In this document: piece after piece, positions 6,149-9,043 of the stretch
Layout of the letters: each line of letters starts with the position of its first letter
How positions within the stretch are numbered: the stretch's first letter is position 1
Translations under genes and position numbers: made by a program
Assembly: GCA_903930515.1 (NCBI GenBank)
Contig: CAIYYW010000128.1
Location: 1-9,043 of the forward strand
Reading direction: 5' to 3'
Length of the DNA stretch: 9,043 bases
Source of the DNA: an uncultured delta proteobacterium
GTDB taxonomy: Bacteria > RBG-13-61-14 > DRUE01
The notes under the pieces: model-generated
Seen by the model: only the letters and a program-made list of their open reading frames with translations
Told to the model about the DNA's origin: nothing
Databases searched by the model: none

Positions 6149-7369
6149 TCAACTATCATGCTCCCCTTGCCGGATCTCATCAAGCGTTTCAAAAATTGTG
6201 CGGATGTTGGCAAGGGGCATGGTGTACTGCATCTCATGGGAGGTGGCCAGCACATGCCGGCCGTTCCTGCCGCCTATGCGGTAGGACCGGAGGATGTCCG
6301 CTTTGAGCTGCTCCGGCGTCCAGCTTTCTCCCTGTTGAATGTCAATGCCGGTGACAAATGTCAGGCGACCGCCGAATTCACGGTGGGCTTTTTCAAAATC
6401 ATTGCCTGATTTGGGCTGAAAGGCTTGCAGGAGGTCCAATCCCGCGTCCACATAATCCTTAAGGTGAGTCATCTGATACCCGCATGAATGGAGCAGGGCC
6501 AGCGCGCCTTCCTCATGGGCGGCATCAATGAGCCGTTTAAGGCCGGGATAGATAAACTCCTTCCACATTCGCGGTGAAAGAAAGGTGGCGTTGTCATAAC
6601 CGTAATCATCCCCGATAAAGGCTATGTCCGCACCGGCGCGGACGGAATTTACCAGCAACTCCACCTGGTAATCGATCCATTTTATCAGAAACGCCTTCAT
6701 TTCTTCGGGATATTCGCAAAGATAGAGTATGTATTTTTCAAAGCCGAATAAAAAGTTGCTGGGAAAGTCCTCCGGCCCGAAAATTTCCGTGGCAATGGAG
6801 TGGCCGGGAAACTGTTTTCGGTACCGGCGGAATACATTGTAGTAGGATTGCTTTTTCGGGTCCGGCAGTTGGTAGCCCTTTAGCGCCTCAATATCCTTTA
6901 TTGCCGGCTTGTGCATGTCAGGATAGATGCCGCCAAGGGCTATGTCAGTACCGAACATGTCCTTCATTTTGAACTGTTCGCCGAAAAACAGGGACGGCAG
7001 GTCAAGTTTGGCAAAGTGCCATGGCGTTGCCGCGACTGCAAGAATAATGTCCGACCCCAACTCCGAAGCATAGGTATCGGCGTAGTTAAAGGAATGGTAG
7101 TCTAAAAGAAGCGGCAACGCCCGCCAAATGCGAGCGGCGTCGAGTTCCCCGCCCTTGATAAACCGCTTCCACGCGAAGCGCGCCAGCATGTTTAACCCTT
7201 GATCCCGAGCCGGCTTGTATTCGGCAATGACCTTGCAAGCCGCATGCGGATTCAGCCAGATATAATAAGGCACATGGTCCACCGGCTGTCCTTTAACCGT
7301 GGCCCAGATTCGTTCACGGGGCGTCATCTCCCCGGTTGGTTGTGTCGGTCTGACCGGTATCGCTGTCAT
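6149..7369 (-). CDS. uroporphyrinogen decarboxylase (URO-D)/MtaA-like protein
   Basis: The product is 406 residues with a TIM-barrel URO-D-like pattern: MTPRERIWATVKGQPVDHVP near the N-terminus (15-34), FIGDDYGYDNATFLSPRMWK (251-270), HSCG (294-297), VDAGLDLLQAFQPK (307-320) and VTGIDIQQ (339-346). True HemE is shorter and carries other N-terminal motifs. HSCG instead recalls the zinc ligands of the cobalamin methyltransferases MtaA and MtbA, which need a third ligand (a Cys in MtaA) nearer the C-terminus. The block at 367-381 reads GRNGRHVLATSHEMQ and has no Cys. Many such proteins lie in sugar-use loci of anaerobes and have no assigned reaction. The start at 7369 is supported by GGGGGTGA upstream, one mismatch from the anti-SD complement. 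It is the last gene of a minus-strand operon, 66 bases after the cupin gene. A methyl-transfer role is only a guess. Confidence 0.82.
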   Translation of the reverse strand: MTAIPVRPTQPTGEMTPRERIWATVKGQPVDHVPYYIWLNPHAACKVIAEYKPARDQGLNMLARFAWKRFIKGGELDAARIWRALPLLLDYHSFNYADTYASELGSDIILAVAATPWHFAKLDLPSLFFGEQFKMKDMFGTDIALGGIYPDMHKPAIKDIEALKGYQLPDPKKQSYYNVFRRYRKQFPGHSIATEIFGPEDFPSNFLFGFEKYILYLCEYPEEMKAFLIKWIDYQVELLVNSVRAGADIAFIGDDYGYDNATFLSPRMWKEFIYPGLKRLIDAAHEEGALALLHSCGYQMTHLKDYVDAGLDLLQAFQPKSGNDFEKAHREFGGRLTFVTGIDIQQGESWTPEQLKADILRSYRIGGRNGRHVLATSHEMQYTMPLANIRTIFETLDEIRQGEHDS

Positions 7370-7435
7370 TATTCACCCCCAAAAAATAAAATTGCCGGCA
7401 GTTCGTCCACATCATCCCCTTGGGCTGCTGCGATG

Positions 7436-8689
7436 TTATTCCCTGGGCCCGATGGCGCGAGTTCCGTCCACTGCCTGGATATCAAGGTCCGGGTTTCCCG
7501 GGCCGAAGTGTTTGAGCATGACAATGGGATCCGCGGTGGAGGGGTTAGTGATTTTCACCCCTTCCCTGGCCGCGGCTTCATTCACGAAGCACTCGTCGTT
7601 GGTCATCTGGCCGAAGCGGATCATCGTGGGGGTCTCTATGTCCCAGACGCCCATCCTGCCGTGGCCCTGCATCATGATCATCCCGTATGCCGCGCGGTCG
7701 CGGATAATCACCGTCCGGCCCGGAAGCACGGTCAGCTCTTTGGCGCTGAAAGCCGTTGACTTGTAGCAAATCCAGTTGTCTATGTAGCCCTCGGACTTCA
7801 TCTCTTCCAGGGGCTTGACCGGCTTCGGCCTCATCAGCCGATGCTTGGCGAAGTCCGGGTCAAGGTTCAAGTCCCAGTGGATCACTTCCAGGAGGTAGTC
7901 TATGTCGCCTATTTTATCAGGAGGAGTGTCCTTCCACAGGAGGTTTTCAGGAACGATCTGGTCGCCCGTCAGGGACTGGAACATGCCGAAGACATCAGAC
8001 GCTTTCTGGGGCTCGTAGGTGCAGAGGCTGCCGGGCGCGTGCAAGATGCCCGGAGGGACATCCCAGCCCGTGCCCGGCTCTAGCCGGTAAGCTTTGGAGA
8101 TGTTGGTGATCTTGTTATCTCCCTTTGCGAAGTTGGCGAGGCACTCCCTGACCTGCGCTTTGGTCGTGCCGGGCTCAAAGCCGAAGAAGGTATATGGGAA
8201 ATCCCCGCCGTAGTTGTTCACCTGCACGGGAAAGAAGTAGGCCTCCGGCTTGCCCAACTGTCCAACCCGGGCCGCATGCTCATCACGATGGTGGACATGG
8301 TGCGGGAGCGCACCCTTGTTGTCAAAGAACTTGGAGTACATCGGCCAGCGGCCGTGCTCGCCCCAGATGCGGTCGCCGATGATCTGGCCCTTCATGTGGG
8401 TGATCGCGTCTCTCAGCAGGATCTTTTCCGTCTTGACGCCATCATCAAACACAATGAAACTCAGGCCCTCGTCCGGGCTGGTCTTCGGCCCGTTGTCCGC
8501 CGGCGTTGTGGACGAAAACCATCGCTCGTCAATCCCGCCACGGTCGCCGCCAAGGGCGTAGTAGTCATCCGGGTGGAGCTTGATCCGCCTCCCCGGCACA
8601 CAGAACGACCTCGGCACCCAGGCCGGAGCCAGCCTGACTATCCCCTTGCCCTGCTCCAGGGCAAGTTCACTTAGGCGTCCAGCTTCCAT
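7436..8689 (-). CDS. two-cupin protein related to type I phosphomannose isomerase
   Basis: The product is 417 residues. The first cupin holds a dense ligand set HHVHHRDEHA (130-139), KPEAYFF (148-153) and ILHAPGS (215-221). This is the His/Glu/His arrangement of the zinc site in type I mannose-6-phosphate isomerases (QxH, KPE, HA). WDVPPGILHAPGS sits at the expected second half of the barrel. A second cupin-like half runs from about 310 to 400 with KELTVLPGRTVII and QGHG, ending with the conserved LKHFGPGNPDL. The product probably isomerises a sugar or sugar phosphate in the cytoplasm; no substrate can be read from sequence. AAGGAG lies six bases before the ATG (plus-strand 8696-8701). The stop of the upstream gene is only 18 bases away, so the two are co-transcribed. 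Close relatives that I recall are uncharacterised proteins of Planctomycetota and Lentisphaerota genomes. It is not a canonical ManA. Confidence 0.8.
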   Translation of the reverse strand: MEAGRLSELALEQGKGIVRLAPAWVPRSFCVPGRRIKLHPDDYYALGGDRGGIDERWFSSTTPADNGPKTSPDEGLSFIVFDDGVKTEKILLRDAITHMKGQIIGDRIWGEHGRWPMYSKFFDNKGALPHHVHHRDEHAARVGQLGKPEAYFFPVQVNNYGGDFPYTFFGFEPGTTKAQVRECLANFAKGDNKITNISKAYRLEPGTGWDVPPGILHAPGSLCTYEPQKASDVFGMFQSLTGDQIVPENLLWKDTPPDKIGDIDYLLEVIHWDLNLDPDFAKHRLMRPKPVKPLEEMKSEGYIDNWICYKSTAFSAKELTVLPGRTVIIRDRAAYGMIMMQGHGRMGVWDIETPTMIRFGQMTNDECFVNEAAAREGVKITNPSTADPIVMLKHFGPGNPDLDIQAVDGTRAIGPRE

Positions 8690-8707
8690 AGTTCACTCCT
8701 TGAAAAA

Positions 8708-9043
8708 TCAGTTCAACTTTAACCTGAGAATTATATCCACGGGGTCAATATCCCCGGGCCAGATTGTCGTCTTGACGACCCCGTCCATCCGCTCCAGTTT
8801 CAGCTCTTTCCGCGCGGGCTCCAGGGAAACCCCGGCAATGTTTTTCCACCTTCGCCCAATGAACTGCACGACTATTTGCCTCGTGACCCCGTCCATGTTC
8901 ACTAAATGAAGAAGTGTGTCCCCGTTGTTGCTGGTTGCTATTGTTTTGACGCTCGGGGGCGTTACCTTCACCCCCGGAACTTGCTCGCTCCGGTAGCGCA
9001 GGGGGACGGAGTCGGTGAACAGCTTTTTTCTCGGTCGGTACCA
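8708..9043 (-). CDS. C-terminal part of a protein with a beta-rich end, possibly a glycoside hydrolase (start beyond window)
   Basis: An open minus-strand frame enters from the right edge and ends with TGA at 8708-8710, giving 111 residues without a start. Reading from the edge it begins WYRPRKKLFTDSVPLRYRSE. The rest alternates hydrophobic strands: VKTIATSNNGDTLLHLVNMD, IVVQFIGRRWKN, ELKLERMDGVVKTTI and a final DPVDIILRLKLN. The pattern LLHLVNM followed by a last strand near DP(V)D is like the small beta-sandwich that closes many glycoside hydrolases, for instance fucosidase- and galactosidase-type enzymes. This rests on pattern alone, with no catalytic residue in view. A GTG at 8971 is an internal codon, not a credible start, because the frame stays open to the edge. 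It stands first in the visible part of the minus-strand operon, 18 bases before the cupin gene. Confidence 0.55.
   Translation of the reverse strand, partial: WYRPRKKLFTDSVPLRYRSEQVPGVKVTPPSVKTIATSNNGDTLLHLVNMDGVTRQIVVQFIGRRWKNIAGVSLEPARKELKLERMDGVVKTTIWPGDIDPVDIILRLKLN

Noticed and set aside
6149-7369. True uroporphyrinogen decarboxylase (HemE)
   Set aside because: It is longer than HemE, has HSCG and a GDDYG block typical of URO-D-like methyltransferase relatives, and has no haem-synthesis neighbours.
8708-8971. Complete 87-residue gene starting at GTG 8971
   Set aside because: The frame remains open from 8971 to the window edge with protein-like content and no ribosome binding site at 8971, so this is the end of a longer gene.

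Overview
The window looks like a stretch of bacterial chromosome from an anaerobic or environmental lineage. The style of the integrase remnant, the DUF362, AGPS-like and URO-D-like genes, and a planctomycete-type two-cupin sugar-isomerase relative all fit the PVC/Omnitrophota or Desulfobacterota part of the tree. No marker gene fixes the taxon, so this placement is a weak inference. The standard genetic code is used, Shine-Dalgarno sites are clear, and the tRNA gene encodes its own CCA end.

Left end (1-948): a tRNA-Val(TAC) gene with a near-consensus sigma-70 promoter and a probable terminator. Against its 3' side lies, in reverse orientation, the C-terminal piece of a tyrosine recombinase that keeps the catalytic His and Tyr region but nothing upstream. 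It ends where a broken GNAT acetyltransferase begins. The GNAT can be followed as three pieces to 948: one frameshift near 471-476, and an internal deletion at about 783/784 that has removed the acetyl-CoA binding motif. This is the scar of an old integration and decay at a tRNA attachment site. A non-coding stretch follows (949-1231).

Centre (1232-6079, plus strand): three well-formed genes with short gaps and good ribosome binding sites, very probably one operon. They encode a DUF362 protein, an FAD enzyme of the alkylglycerone-phosphate synthase (AGPS) family, and an FGGY-family carbohydrate kinase. The AGPS match is strong (CGH...SFE...GGW, GSEG, HHHGIG). The kinase could supply a phosphorylated three-carbon or sugar substrate. 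Ether-lipid synthesis is the obvious hypothesis, but the kinase lacks the Glu of the glycerol-kinase substrate motif, so another substrate must be considered.

Right end (6149-9043, minus strand, convergent with the centre): a second probable operon, transcribed from beyond the right edge. It holds the C-terminus of a beta-rich protein that may be a glycoside hydrolase, a two-cupin protein with the metal-binding pattern of type I phosphomannose isomerase, and a URO-D/MtaA-like protein with an HSCG zinc-type motif. This looks like a carbohydrate-use locus. By eye it is clearly richer in G+C than the central operon. No CRISPR array, rRNA or complete insertion sequence was seen.
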